NCBI RefSeq assembly: GCF_014805685.1
Contig: NC_060887.1
Location: forward strand, 17,829,963-17,893,962
DNA from: Silurus meridionalis
Lineage: Eukaryota > Chordata > Actinopteri > Siluriformes > Siluridae
Reading direction: 5' to 3'
Length of the DNA: 64,000 nt
Shown: in pieces, positions 22,552 through 36,560 of the stretch
Layout: every line of letters starts with the position of its first letter
Numbering within the stretch: position 1 is the first letter of the stretch
Made by a program: the position numbers and the translations under genes
Notes under the pieces: generated by a model
The model's database searches: none
The model's input: the letters and a program-made list of their open reading frames with translations, nothing else
What the model was told of the DNA's origin: nothing

Positions 22552-25318
22552 AAATAATACAAACATTGAGCTGCTGGAAAGAGGAATAACTGCCATAAAT
22601 GGCATAAATAAGGCATATGTCATGGAATCAATGCTGTAAATGCATCTTTGCATCTTTTTTGGCTATAGTGTCCATGAATCCCAATTTTCCTTTTTGAAAG
22701 TGTGAGATTAAACATAACTCTTTTTTTCTGATAAATATCACAAGCCATTTGCAGTGACTTCTTTGCTAAAAGTGAAGCGTTAGTGTCTTAAAGCAGCACT
22801 GATACTTTACAGTCACTGTTGAAGGAGTTCTGACTATCTGCAAATCATTTCAGTAGAAAGGTGCTATGATGGCCTTGGCCTTTCTATGAATGAAATTCTG
22901 CTTATTCCCACATTTATTAAAAGTTCTTTCAATCGAGTGAAAGGCATGAATTGCTGCATGTGTCCTTGAGAAGACAGCACATGGTTTTGTTCTGAGCTTG
23001 AGCTTGAGGCATACCAACAGGCTGAGATGTTTCTCTGCAATACTGAATGTTCCTATTCACGTCCCCTTTGAATGCAGTCATGTTCAAATGTACGGAAAAG
23101 AGTGACGATTTCTTGGCAATTTCTTCTACAGATTTTTGTAAAACATGTGTTAACTTTGGGAACATAGGACACGTACCACTAAGACTGGACTATGCTTTAG
23201 ATGCTTTTTCCCTGGCTTTCTTTTTGCTTATTTTGCTTTGCCAGTACCTTTTATTGCTAATTTTGCATATTAAAAAACGAATAATACATTTAAGTATTTA
23301 TGTCTAGTAGTTACAGTCCAACAGCATCAAGACTGAGCCTGGATCACACCCATACACTGGGTATATTCTTTTAATAAAACATCAAATTGTTGCATGATGC
23401 TTTGTTTTCTGTGATCAATCCTACATTCTGCACAGAGCCCTACAAGAGTGTTTTCTCTATCAGAAAGGCATCAGTGATATAAACATTTTTTTTATTCTAA
23501 TAATCCTTGAAAACTCTTTAACTTAGGCAGTAATGCTATGGAAAATATAAAAAAATATTTGGGCCATTGTTAAAAAACTAAAGAACAATTAAGTATGTTG
23601 TAAATACATCGATAACGTTTATTACATATTGGATGTGTTTGTAAAAAAAAAATAATACTGAAAACAAATTTGAATTCCAAAATAAAGTTGTAATGTCAAT
23701 AAATGTCCACCAGATGGCATAAACTAACTATTATGCTATCCTATTTCAGACGTGTGATGAGAGCCATCTTCTCCACATGATCACATGTTGCTTTTGGCTT
23801 GAACAGTGATCACCAAACTTGGCCCTGAAGATTTTCTTACAGGATTTAGTTCCATTCTATGATCTAATCAGTCCAGTCAATCAGAAAGGCCAGCTCTGTT
23901 AGATCAGGGTCTGATAGAACGGAATGTTATTATTAGTCAGATCTCCTTTTAATAGATTCAGTGTTCACACATTTATACACAAAAAAACCCTGAATATTAC
24001 ACATAGTTATTATAGTTTTAAAGATCATTTTAAATATCATGGAATGTGACCATTCCTGTCTCATCATTGACTAATGCATATTTTTAGCTGTTAGAATTTA
24101 TGCTAACTGGATAAATTACATTGTGAGAAACTCTGCAGACTCTTACCAGTTGTAAACATATTAAGGTTTTCAGGAGTACACTGTGGTAGCCCACAATGCT
24201 TGCACAGTCACACATACCCACTTCTGATAAATGATTGCTTGTTCCTTTGACATACCTGAGCTTTCTGTGATGACGCAGTGTGTAATACTCCATGAATGTG
24301 CTAAAAATACATATTCCAAAGCATAAACGCCCCCACAACACACAACACGGCTAAAAATACGTGTATAGCATCACTAACAACATTTCTTATACCATGTGAA
24401 AAGACAAAGGAAGATTTGTAGGTGTTGAAGAATGATTTACACTCCTCCACTTTCAAACATTTGAAATGATTGTAAGGAAATTAACTTTCCACTTCTTTTT
24501 CTCAAAGAAATCCCTTTGACCTTGCAAATATTGGCACTTCTTGAACAAAGGTTGACTCCATGAAGGATTTACTCTTTTGTATCCATGCATGAAACATTCA
24601 GTATCACTTTCATTTCTTTCCCAGCATTTATCCTCTTATTGGTGTTGTCATGGTGATGAAGGGACTATACTGGGTATAAATGAGCAGATGTAGACCACAT
24701 TTAGCAGGAGGATATGGCATACTGTAGGCATGTTAGCAAGTATCATTGAGTAATTTTTTCCTTATTTTTCGGTACAAACTGCTTCTACTTTTTTCATGTG
24801 CAGTTTGTTCCAGTGATCTGAGTCCAGGAATAAAAAGCACACTTTTCTTTAATTTTCAAAACCTCACACTCTCCCCAACTCACATCTACAGGTTCTTCAG
24901 TCTTCTTTAATTTTGTGTGAGTATAGAGTAAAATTAAATAAATAAAATATTTTACTTCCCGGAATCTCAAAGTGCTGTGTACTAGTCAGTGGTGTGTAGT
25001 GCATTACACATCTAGGCCTTTAATGGTATCCTATCTTAGTCCACCTCTCAGCTGCACCTTCCACATACATCGTCCCTAGCAGAAGCTTCAATATTAACCT
25101 CATAAATTGACCCTGGGTTTTCTGTGCAATACATTTATCCAGGGGTTTAAAATGAAGGCAGATTGTCTGCTTTTGTGAAAATGTAATGGGAACCTTTGAC
25201 CTTTACTAATGATATACATGTACATGTCTCCTTGTAAGTATGTCTACGGCCAAATAAATTAATTTTCTTCTGTCAGACAGGTTAGAGGAGGCCTTGCTGG
25301 CCCTAATGGCCTTCCATT

Positions 25319-25930
25319 AGTAGTAGTCAAGTCAAGAGGCTTTTAAGTCAAGAGGCTTTTATTGTCATTTCTACTATACACAGTGGCACACAGTACACAG
25401 TAAAAACGAGACAACATCCGGAACCCTGGTGCTACACTAAACAACAACATAAAGCTACAACACAACACAAGCTACATAAAGTGCATTGAGTGCAACATAA
25501 TGCAAACAGTGCAGACAAAAAACAGCACAGACAGACAGTGCAGACAGACAACAGTAAACCTACTGTATACTTTGATTATACAGTACTGTGCGAGGAGAAC
25601 TGTAAAAACTATACCCGGGAGTGAATATAAACAGACACAATGTAGTGCAAAAAACAGCAGCAGTCAAGAGGTGAAAAAGACAGCATGTAAACAATGTAGT
25701 ATAATACAGTGAAAGGTGCAAAAAACAGCATGTAAACAGTGTAATACAGTGAAAGGTGCAAAAAACAGCATGTAAACGTAGTATGTAAATGTAGTATGGG
25801 CAAGTATAAATAATAATAAATACATGATGGTGGAATGCCAGTTAGTAATAGTAACAGTAATAGTAATAGTGCTAGCAATAGTAGTAGTAGTAGTAGGCAA
25901 GTATTTTGATTTTGAATGGGTTTAATCAAA
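25319..25930. repeat. Retroelement-like 3' fragment
   Basis: It contains an internally duplicated AAGTCAAGAGGCTTTTA unit followed by TTGTCATTTCTACTATAC, a motif typical of fish retroelement 3' ends, then tandem-like units AAAAACAGCATGTAAACAGT repeated near 25720 and 25770. No coding domain was seen. Class is not assigned. Confidence 0.5.
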
Positions 25931-25950
25931 AGTTTACAATCAAATACCTA

Positions 25951-26000
25951 CATACAATACAATACAATACAATACAATACAATACAATACAATACAATAT
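25951..26000. repeat. (AATAC)n pentanucleotide microsatellite
   Basis: About nine AATAC units in a row. Confidence 0.95.
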
Positions 26001-26159
26001 CTCGCCTCTTAATGTTAACTGGCATTTGAAAATTCCTATATATGTAGATTATGTATAATGGCTCTATAAATAATCCCAAAACATGATTGTACATATTTGA
26101 CTCTGATATTTACATAATTTGATATTTTTACAAAAATAAATATACACTAATGTGATCCC

Positions 26160-26725
26160 AGGCTGTGAAAAGTTCGAGCAGCACTGCTGTACACACTCCG
26201 AATGAGAACACGTTTGCAGTTCACTCAAAAGGGCGGCCGCTTCTGGGAGATGCTGCACCTGCGTCACGGAACGACGTGATCAGAGAGGCGTTTCCCCGCC
26301 CATTATTACGACAAACTCATTTCTTATTGGCTTGGTATCGTGCCAATCACTGTCCAAAAAAAAAAAGAGCGCAGACCACCTGATTGTAGAGTGCCCTTTC
26401 TGAATCTGAAAGTAGGCGCTCATCCTCGGACGAGACATCCTCTGCCGCTGTGTATGAACCCGCAGGAGCTCAGCAGAAGAGCGGAAATATCTGTTCACCG
26501 CTTCGTCATTAGATTTGAGAAAAATGCAATAGTTTTCAAACCATACAGCGTTTTCGATCTATTATCCAAAGTGGCGAAATGGTAACGTTTCCGCTACTTT
26601 TACATTATTTTACTCCATATACATGTTTTGTTCCTGCGATTTAGTGCGCCATCACATCCGACGCGCGGACCGGTTGACTTTTTGTCTTTGGCCGGAAATC
26701 GGATCTGATACACGGGTCCACGAGG
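26160..26725 (+). promoter_or_regulatory. osbpl3: Probable osbpl3 promoter and 5' noncoding exon
   Basis: A locally GC- and CpG-rich island in AT-rich DNA. It has a GGGCGG box (26231-26236), an inverted CCAAT box (ATTGG, 26326-26330) and a direct one (CCAAT, 26343-26347). The likely transcribed part ends at a consensus donor, GAGG|GTAAGTG, at 26726. An untranslated first exon is expected because the osbpl3 start codon sits in an exon preceded by a long intron. The assignment to osbpl3 is inferred from position and strand. Confidence 0.6.
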
Positions 26726-27249
26726 GTAAGTGACGTGTTTGCGGCTGCATTATTACTTTATTCTATTCAGTAGTTATGAAGCGCCTGCGTTCCGTGCGAT
26801 CCAGGAGCATGTTTTTACTAGTCATGCCAGGTAGACTGAACCCTGAGACATCATGGAGGAAATGAAGCTTAAACTCCAACAGTACACTCTCATAAAGTTC
26901 CTCAAGGCTTCGTTTACACACATCTCTGAGATTCAAGAGAGGTTTCTCTGAAAGGATTCCCAGCTTTCAACTGTTGATCCCCGAAATGTTCTGGGAACGT
27001 TCATAATTGGTTCGTAAAACGTTCCAAACAAGTTTTCAAGTTCCCGTTGGGTTTCCCAAATATGTTTCCTTTCTAACTTTTAAATCAAGCTGATTTTTTC
27101 TCCTTAAGATCCCTAAACATTGACGTAACATTCCTCTACAAACGTGTTACAATACTGATATAACATGGTCATCGGTTCCCATCGCGTGTGTATGCAATAC
27201 AACAGAAGCCATATAACAACATTATAATAATCATAATCAGGATGATTCA

Positions 27250-27575
27250 GAAAGGCACAGTGGGTAGAACTGCCACGTCACAGCTTCAGGGTCCCTGATT
27301 CAAACCTGTGTTTGGGTTGCTGTCTGAGGAGCTTTGTATGTTCTTAGCAAGTTCCCATGGGCTTCTCTGGTGCCCCCACTCTCTCTCCGAAAACATACAG
27401 GCAGAAATAGTGAAAGTATGTGTGCATGGTCAACTATAATGAACCAGTGTCCCATTTGGAGTGAATTCTCCAGCATTTCACCCAGTGTTATCAGGATGGG
27501 CTGCGGATTTGCCATGATGATGATCAGGACAAAGCGTTCACTGAAGATGGCTGAATGAATAATCACAATCACAAC
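27250..27575 (+). repeat. Common fish SINE-like element (plus copy)
   Basis: It starts GGCACAGTGGGTAGAACTGC, goes on through CAAACCTGTGTTTGGGTTGC and TTCTTAGCAAGTTCCCATGG, and ends with GACAAAGCGTTCACTGAAG and TGAATGAATAA. This is the layout of a very widespread fish repeat with a tRNA-like head. A reverse copy is at 54378-54600. Confidence 0.65.
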
Positions 27576-29926
27576 TGCATTTCCAAAGCTGTGAAGAAAA
27601 TGGTTACCAGAAAAGTGAATAAAGTAAAATCAAATAGTGCGGGGGAAAGTGCTTGAAGATGTTTTTAATCTGCACACACTGTTTTGAGCTAAAGAATCTA
27701 TAGAATTATAAAAAGCTCTGACACCAGATGATATTACTGACACTCAGGAAATCATGATTATGTGTAATGATACTTTTATACAACAATAATATTATCGTAC
27801 TGTAATATTGCTTTGTTCTGCTTTTTGCAATATTTGGGACTGTCCTTGCGTTAAGGGCACTGGTAGTCATTTCTGTTAATGCACCGCACCCCATCCATAG
27901 CCTCTGATGGAAAGTTTTGTTGCTAGGCATTCTGTTTATTCAGAGCCAATGTATTTGACATACAGTAAGAGATGCTCAGCCACAGACTTTTCTTCCCTGT
28001 AGCATGTTAAAGCACGTCAGATTAAAATAATTTTCTCACCACTGTGAAATTCTGTGAAATTTTTTTCAGCCGGATTACAATATCTTGCTCATTTAATAAA
28101 TAGCATTGTTCAGAAGTTTGTTTTCCCAGTGAAAACCAGTGCAAGGTAGTGTGTTTACACAGGTGTATAAAGAGCCAATAAGAACCCAAGGTTGTAGCCA
28201 TGATTGCGTACGAATGGAAATAGTTGTGCTGTGTTCAGTCGGTAGAGTCTCTGAGGTTGAAACTAGATCAGGACACATGTCATTTCTTCTGTAATATGTA
28301 ATAAAATAGAGATTAATCATATAGTGTTGACCAACAATATTAATCTAGGCAAGGAGACTTTATGTGTGTTCATGAACGCATGGCCTTAGAGAGCTAAAAA
28401 CTGCAGTGAGTGACAGCAAATATTTGATTCTACTGCTAAGTGCATAAACAGTGCATAAACCTTTGCCTAGCTCACTGTCAGTTCTTAATATACGTAATGT
28501 GACTATTACATACTTTTAAGTGTGGTAAAGTTGTAGGCAAATATATGGATAGCTCCATAGTTTTATTAATATGGGTTAATGTTTGCAAAATTTTATACAT
28601 TATATAGTATTTAATCCTTTTATTCATGCAATGTGGAATATGTAAAAGGGGTGATGGCTCGGCTGTGAGAAAATGACGAAGGCAGGTAAAGTGTCAGATT
28701 CATGTAGTTCATACTCATACTTTAGACTGTAAATTATTAATATTATAATTTTTGCACAATATGCAAGATGAGCTGAGATTAGTTTGCATAAGTTCACAGA
28801 ATGTAGTCATCTATCATTAAATATTTAGAGGGTGTACAGATCATAGATCACAGAGTCTATATAGCAAATAAGAAAAGATGCTAGCTCCGTGGCTACCTGA
28901 CTGCCATTCCCATGCACAGCAGAGGAATAGGATGTTCTGTCATTGTGAGTCAGAGGGTATAATATAGACCTCAATTTCAGGAAAACAGCTGTAAGCAAGG
29001 GGATGTCCAAACAGTGCTGAACTTGTCGTCTCTCAGTGATCTCAGTTATACACGTGTGGATGCAGTAGCAGCATTAATGTTTCAGCTGGAAATTAGGTAA
29101 TCACTCCCAACAATGTATTAAATGACAAGCGCCAAGAAGGTCAAGGAATCGTTTACACTCCTGTAGCATTTACGTGCATTAAATGATTTTAAGATATGCT
29201 TGTTCTATATCCTTGTTCTTTACCTTTATGAAGTGGAAAATTACTTTACTTTCATTCACTGGCAGAGTACAGGTCAGAATGCTGTTTTTGTCTTCTAGTA
29301 GGATTCTTAGGATGCATCACAATCTGCTGTATGTCTAAGAAAAAAAATCTTTAATATTTCTGTCACCATGGTAGCAGACTGTAAAGTGCATGTGCAGTAG
29401 AGTTGTATGCCAAGAAAAAAAAAGATCTGTTGGAGAGTTGCTAAAATACCTTCACTATTTTTATTATTGGGGCTAGTACATCAATCAGCAGGACAATTAA
29501 CTACATAACAGAACAATATTTATTTAGCATTTTGAATCGGACATGTTGTCTAATATCTTTCTCCATACTCGCTCGGAGTAGGAGTTGTGAGGAAGATCTG
29601 CTTTTTTTTGTGTTTATTTTACAGTGTGTGTTTTTGTGAGAGTGAGACAGCTATAGCACTAGGCAATGATACAAGTATTCATAAAAAAGTGGCTAGAATA
29701 TCAGGAGTTTTATTGCATTCAGGAAACAACCTTACAGCAGCAGTCTGATTAGCATTGAAACATTCCTAGCAGAGCTAATTGCTGATGTAATGTTAATATT
29801 CACGCCAATGATCCATGTTACACAGTTAAGCAATATTATATCATCTCAGTTGTATTATGTGAGTGTAAGAACAATATCTTCTGCCAAATAAATCAATGTT
29901 ATGGACATTTCTAAAGCACCATAAAC

Positions 29927-30075
29927 ACTATATGGCCAAAAGCATATAGACACCCAACCACATCTGCAGTATATGTGTTGCCACAAAGTCAGAACTGTGC
30001 TATGCTTTAGCATTTTACTTTCCCTTTACTGGAAGTAAAGGGTTTAGCGATGATTTAGAGGAACCTGAGTGACCC
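29927..30075. mobile_element. Tc1-derived miniature element fragment
   Basis: It begins CACTATATGGCCAAAAGCA, with GACACCC soon after and TATGTGTTGCC inside, the left end of the same family as 41147-41487. Confidence 0.55.
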
Positions 30076-31849
30076 GTATCAATGTGGCATAAATATATTG
30101 AGGGATGTCATTTTTTATTTAACTTATTCGAATTTCTGGTCAGTCTATAACTAAAATCTTTACCTCAGCACTGGTGAAGTCTCTAGTCTGCTTAGAGGAT
30201 TTTGATCAATTTTTGAATGCCAGCTTCAATGCAAATCACACCTTTATAGTAACAAACTTCTTTCCTATAATTTCTAATCATTAGGATACTTCCTACCAAG
30301 CTGGACTATGCACAAAAAAAAATCATTTAACTGTACTATATTGATATGTGACAAAGGCTTTTATTCTTAATCTTCTTCTTTCTAGTAATAGCTAATTTAC
30401 AGAAACCTACAAGGCAAATGCTTTATATAATTGGCGTTGTAAAAGTAAAAAGCTGTAACTCTAAGTGGGTAAGAATTTGTATGGTTTCTCAGAAACATTT
30501 TAAGTGGTGCTATATTAGTATTATAATTAGCTTTGAGACAGAGAAAAATAGTTGCTGATGAGGAAATGACTCAAATTTGCTATAATGTCAATATAAAAGC
30601 AAAATAAACCCCAGGAACTAACTTGTTTCCTGGTCATTCCTTAGCATTCATAGCAGTCAATTGGCAAAATGTTTGATGTGTCATTGTCCCCCTATACAAG
30701 CATGCAGTAGTACTGTTGCAGCAGAACAAAAAAAAATCTATCTTGATAGCATGAAAAATAATTTCTGTGCTGTAAAAGTTTTTGCCACATTTCTCCTGTG
30801 TAGCATTGGCCTAGGGGGAAAACCTGTAAAGGTGTTGTTATGACAAACTTTGGGAATTTTACTTGTGTTTAATTAGTAGTTCAGTTTTCTTGGAATTCCT
30901 CAGTTGGTGTGGACATGTGGCTCTCTGTGTGAAGGGTTGGAAAGAAGAAACATGCTGAATTGAATGAGCAGATGTTGTGAATATTCCACCATGGTTGGTG
31001 TTATCTCTGTCTGCCAGCCAGAAGAGGCCATTTGAACAATGGGGTGAAGATTTAACTGCATGACATGATTGCAATTCTTTTTTTCTTCTTTGGTTCTTTC
31101 TTCCATGTACATGTACAAGGAATATAATGTTTTATGTTTTTAATGCAGTGCCACTAGCTATTAAGCTATGAACAATTTATTCAAGAAAGCGTATGTTGGC
31201 GATTGTGTTGTTTTATAGGTGTTATATATGTTGTTAGTGCCTTTCTGCTGTTAGGCGTGACACAACTGTTGGCTCAGGTTCCAGGTATGAGATATGACAT
31301 CATGCTCTGTTTAGCTTCACTGAGTCCCAAAACAAAAGTTCTAGAGGGGAAACAATATCTCAGGTGCCAAATGACAAGCTCTTCTATTTGGCTGCTTCTT
31401 AATGTCATTTATAGTGTGACGTTGATGCATCTGCCCTTTGAGATGAACAGCCTCGTCATCCACATCCTGATAATAATGTTGTACATGTGATGCTTGTCTT
31501 GTCTCTGCTTTGTGTCTGTGTACTGTCTTTCAAAAGATGATCGCACAACTACAGGACACTGTTTTTCAGCCTCCTGTATTGAATTTGAAACACAGGTGCT
31601 TATTTTTTTATATCATATTTTTTCTTTTCTAGTTTTATTTCCTGAAAAGAAAACCAGTGTCTCATTGATATCTTGCAACTCTTGTGCTGTTGTCACATAA
31701 TTGCAGTTGTATTTTATTTGGCATCAGCCTTGTCTTATTGCAGCTCTATAAAAAACTGCATGCTTAAAAAATTTGTTACGGTAATAGAGTGGATAATGTG
31801 GCATTCTTATTAGCAACCAATTTACTGCCATTGCACTTAGACATGTTTT

Positions 31850-31990
31850 TCATATTATCAGGAGATCATGAGTTTGAAACCAGAGCATGGGATCTGTGGC
31901 CAAGGAAAGTTAAAAATGATCTGTGCTCTCTGGGTCTGTACCAATCACAGTGTCAATCACAGTGACAGTAGCCAATCATGGAGATCTGTG
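31850..31990 (+). repeat. Degenerate tRNA-derived SINE
   Basis: A B-box-like GAGTTTGAAACCAGAGC is followed by CTGTGCTCTCTGGGTCTG, resembling the body of the SINE seen at 4528 and 46862. Confidence 0.4.
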
Positions 31991-34900
31991 AGTTTATATA
32001 AAAGAGCCTTTCTAAGTACTATATGTTAAGGCAACCTGCCATGCCTCATGAGCGATAAATTCAAACGATGCATCACATATTGTACATGGCAATGAATGCA
32101 TTATCTGATATGCATAATATAGTAATATTTTATGTATATTGTGCAACAGAATTGATAGGCTTTATTTGATAGGCTTCACTAAAGTTTTATTTGGAACAGC
32201 CAATATGAAGCTTACAATAAAAACAACAAATATTATTGTCTGGACACAAAGGAATCTGGGCTACTGATTTGTCCACTACTGACACTGATTGTAAATAGCG
32301 CTTATAACATTTTTGTTGGTATTTTGACTCTTAATCTCTGGTTTGAACAAACCTACACACAGACTTCAACTCCACATAGGAGTGTGTGGTATATCTTGTG
32401 TTTTTTTGAGGCGATAGGATTTTTGGATCAGTCACTCACCTTTTGTCTGGAATTTTTCCCAATTAAATGATCCTGAAAGATCTGTACTTTAGATGTGTGT
32501 GCACTCTATTTGACAAGACAACAGATAAATGTTACATATATAACCATTTTGGGATTTTAAAATTTTTCCAATCAGGCCTGCTGACCACATCATTAAGCTT
32601 GTCACATTTTTAGTAGAGAAACACACGTACATTATCTTAAAAAGAGACGTATCTCGACTTGAAAAGTAAAGATTTGGACTCATTCTTCTAAACACTGTTG
32701 TTCACGAAAGAAGCTTTACAGCTCTACAAAACCAAATCATATACAAAATACTGAAAAATTCATAAACATGAACCAATGTGGATTCTGTAGTCAATTCTCT
32801 ATTCTAGTCATGTTTATTTATGCTAGTTATGCACCTGAAGGCAGATCATAAGACCTGGGGCTAGCTCCAGGGCTAGAAACTTTAGTTGGAAAAAGGAGAG
32901 TTTATTATTTTATAATATTATATAACAGACTTTCATTGATTTAATTTTTTTTTACCATCTGAGGTTTCATTAGAGATCACAGCTCATGGATTTAATAAAG
33001 TTTTTAAAAAGTTGACCTTTCCAAATTGCAGTCGAAAGCCCTAAATTAGACTTGACTACCAGCAGTGATTTTATGTTGAGGATTGTAATAGAAATGTAGG
33101 CAGGAAATCAGAAGTAATCTGTATCTTTGTTGCTCTTGGTGACGGCTGTTTCAAATCATAAGGATGGGCGGAAGTTGTTTGTGTGTGCAGTTAGCACTGT
33201 GAATGCAAATATCATTTACCCTGAAATATCCTTAGTGTAAAGTCAGCAGACTTTAGTGTAGTCCTTCCTAAATGCATTTGGTAAATGCATCCAGATGCTG
33301 TGTGTTACCCCTCCCAAAAGTTTACATTTGCATGGCAAGCAAATGATGGTTAGCAGCCACTCCTCTGCAAACAAAACCACAAAAACCCGTGCTACTATAC
33401 TTTTCTAGCCTGTCACCTCTTCTTACATGTAGCAAGTGTTTGGTTACAGTTTACCATCATTCACGGCTATCATCATTCATAATGCGACAAATTTGTGTTT
33501 AGGGTTATATTGTAGAAGGGTGAATTAGTGATGTATGAAAGCATATGGCTGTGGATGAACTCTACAGCTGTTCTGCATGCTGTTAGTGTGCCAGTTTTGC
33601 CTTTTTGCTATGATTTGCAGTCAAGTGTTTCTTCTCATACATAGTCACAAGGCCAGATACAGCCGTACACCCCTCTTCTTTCTCTCTGTAGCACCCATGT
33701 AGAAATCACAGAAATAATTTCCTTATTGTTGTTGCTGGTGTACTTCTATATTTTGATTGCAGGTGGCCATATGGAGGCTGTCCATGTGCTGTCTGGAGGA
33801 TGCAGGTGCTGAAGCTGCTAAAAGATTAACTATGCATCAGTGAGACGTTGCACTTTCCGTCTGCTGAGATGACAGTGTTTCTTTTGGTTCTCTAATCAGT
33901 GAGTGTATTGAGATAAGGAGCTCAGGATGGAGGAAGAGTTTGTTTGTGAGCCACCATGAGTCCCAAGAGCACATATAAGTGAAATAAATGAAGCAGGATG
34001 TGGTAATTCACAGGATGCACTGCATAGTAGTAAAAAAAAAACAATTTTAAATAGCTATGAATGCTCATTGCTTTTGAAATATAGGCATGGGTTTTATGAA
34101 AGCATCAAATTAAAATATTATTTATCACCTACATGACCATACACAGTATTACTTGCAGTGGGAAATATAATAGTGGGAATACATTTACAATGTACTAAAA
34201 TAAAATTCAGTTGCTATTAAATACATTTTAAATAGAATTATAAAAATGTTAATTTACAGCACCATATAGAATTAGTGTGATGGTGGATATGCTAAGAGTG
34301 GGCAAATAATACATGTATTATGTAGCATAACAACTTAGTAAATCTACATTGTGCTGGCCAGTCCAGTGTTTTAATTGCAGCACAGAAGAATAGACAAAAA
34401 AATGACTGTATGGTTGTTACCTTCTATTATCGTCTCCTAATTTCTTCTTTTTTTATTATAAACTGTGTAGAAGAAGCACTTGGACATAATGGCACCATGT
34501 AGAACTGAATAATTGAATTCAGAATTCGGTAGTTTTGTGTGCAAACATTTCAATGCCTCACACTCTGTCAGTCGGAGTGTTAACATGGCAGACTTTGAAT
34601 GGAGGTGACACAATGATGGAGCTGTGTACAGATAGTGCAGTATTTTGGGAACACTACATCAAGCAAGCATTCGAGTGCTAGAATGTGTTCTAGTAACATG
34701 TCTTTTGCTTGCTATAGTGCCAAGATTTTTTTTTTTAAGTGAATCAGGCAGCCTTTGCCAAACATCCATCTGCTCAATACATAATATACAGTATACATGC
34801 ATTATCTGCTCTGTTTACTTCAACGCTTTGAAGAACCCATTCGAGACTCTCTGCTTACTGTCTCCTTAATTAGAAAGATCTTCTACATAAAACTTTGTTC

Positions 34901-35727
34901 ACCTTTTTTTAACCTGTATGTAAAATCAGGCTTTTGGACCACAGACCCAATCTCTGAGTTAATAGTTGCTTGGCAGATTCTTTGACGCAGACTTTTTGGA
35001 ATCTTGCGAGAAATAGAGCCCATCTGTTTGGTCTCTCAGCAAGCTCATTTTGCCTGAAGCACTGCACATGACTTGAGACCTCTAATGCAGTGTTAATGCA
35101 TTTAGTGTCCTCTTAAATGGGCTGTTTTTTTATTATTCTTGGTCAGAGCATAGAGACAGGTACAGTGTCAGTATTATTTGTCTAAGATGTCTTTTTTTGG
35201 CTTTAAATCAGTAAAACTGACAAATTTACTCGACCGATGGAGCCCTTTCAGACTCTATCACTGAGATTGATCGTGTGGATCTGAATCCACAATCTACATG
35301 ACTGATTGACATCCAATTTAATTCTGTTTATTTAGTTAATGTTACCATATTTCAAACATTAACACATAAACCAGACAATATCTGGTAGACATCATTATTA
35401 TATTTGTTGGGGAAGTGAAACTAGATAAGCCCTAATATTGATCAGTGAAAAGGAAGTGATATTGAACAACATGATTTTGATATTGAATGATATTAAAAAA
35501 CAAAATGTTGAAATTGTGCAGTATAACAGATTTATTTAAATGTTTTAGATATGACTTTATGTTCAAGTTTCACTGTGTGACACTGAGAGCTAAATTTTTT
35601 TTATGGTTAACTCCATAGTGTGTGAAAGGAGAAAAGTGTGTATGAGGGTGTCTTGCATGCATCATCATTGGTCTAAATCTGCAGGACCAGCTGGACAGGT
35701 ATGAATGAACATTTCCAAGAATGCCAG

Positions 35728-35728
<1 letters not shown>

Positions 35729-35784
<56 letters not shown>
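35729..35784. repeat. (GT)n microsatellite
   Basis: About 28 GT units with one TTGT interruption near the end. Confidence 0.96.
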
Positions 35785-35787
<3 letters not shown>

Positions 35788-36528
35788 TGTGTCCTTAACT
35801 TTCGCCTCGACTGGAGCCACTTAAATTTTTGAATTTATTTTTAAAGCTTGCATAATGATTTACTGTTTACTAAATTAAACTGCCTGATAAAAATAAAAAA
35901 ATCAATGGTAGTGACCTAACTGTGAGGTGTTGTGACCACTCATTCAAACATTAAAAATGTTTCAAGTTCAACTTTAAACACATCTACTCTGAACTCTCTT
36001 GGGCTTCATATAATATCTACAGTCTGCAGGTAGTATGCTTTTTTTTAAAGGATTTGCAGACACTTGGTTCTTACTGAAAGATCACACAATATATCTGAAT
36101 ATCACTTCAATTGGCCGAATGGATGACAATGTATTAGTGATGCAATATCAGCCATCATGATTATTTAGATTAACTCTGATTCCCTGTATAGCTTTTTTTG
36201 CACCTGTGCTTGATCCAGTTCTACAGATCATTAGTTTTCATTAGATCATTAGAGAAGCAGCATGCATATAAAATAATCGTGGCTTAACTGCATTTAATGA
36301 AAATGTATTTTACTGACAGAAACAGCATTTAACACAGCGACTCTATTGTTGTAATTTACTTTCATAACATTATAGAATTAACTATGATTTTCTGCACTAG
36401 TTAACATAAACATAATGTAAAGTTGAGCATTATTAATCCTTAAGTAATTTTCACTATGTGATTTATTAAAATGAATCCGAATATCATGTGAATATGTTTT
36501 TTTGTACAAAAGACATCCCACGGTGTAA

Positions 36529-36530
<2 letters not shown>

Positions 36531-36556
<26 letters not shown>
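36531..36556. repeat. (TTA)n microsatellite
   Basis: Eight to nine TTA units followed by TATATTA. Confidence 0.9.

Positions 36557-36560
<4 letters not shown>

Larger units (their letters stand above)
22552..26160. other. spmip4 3' region and spmip4-osbpl3 intergenic DNA
   Basis: After the spmip4 stop a probable 3' UTR follows. No cytochrome c (CYCS) exon was recognised, although CYCS lies between these genes in human. From 25319 to about 25930 there is a repeat-derived stretch, and at 25951-26000 a pentanucleotide microsatellite. The rest (22.8-25.3 kb) shows nothing recognisable on either strand. Confidence 0.6.

Noticed and set aside
31203..31490. 95-codon plus-strand open frame with hydrophobic segments
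   Set aside because: It has no homology I recognise, no splice context and no neighbouring exons. It is likely chance in intronic DNA.
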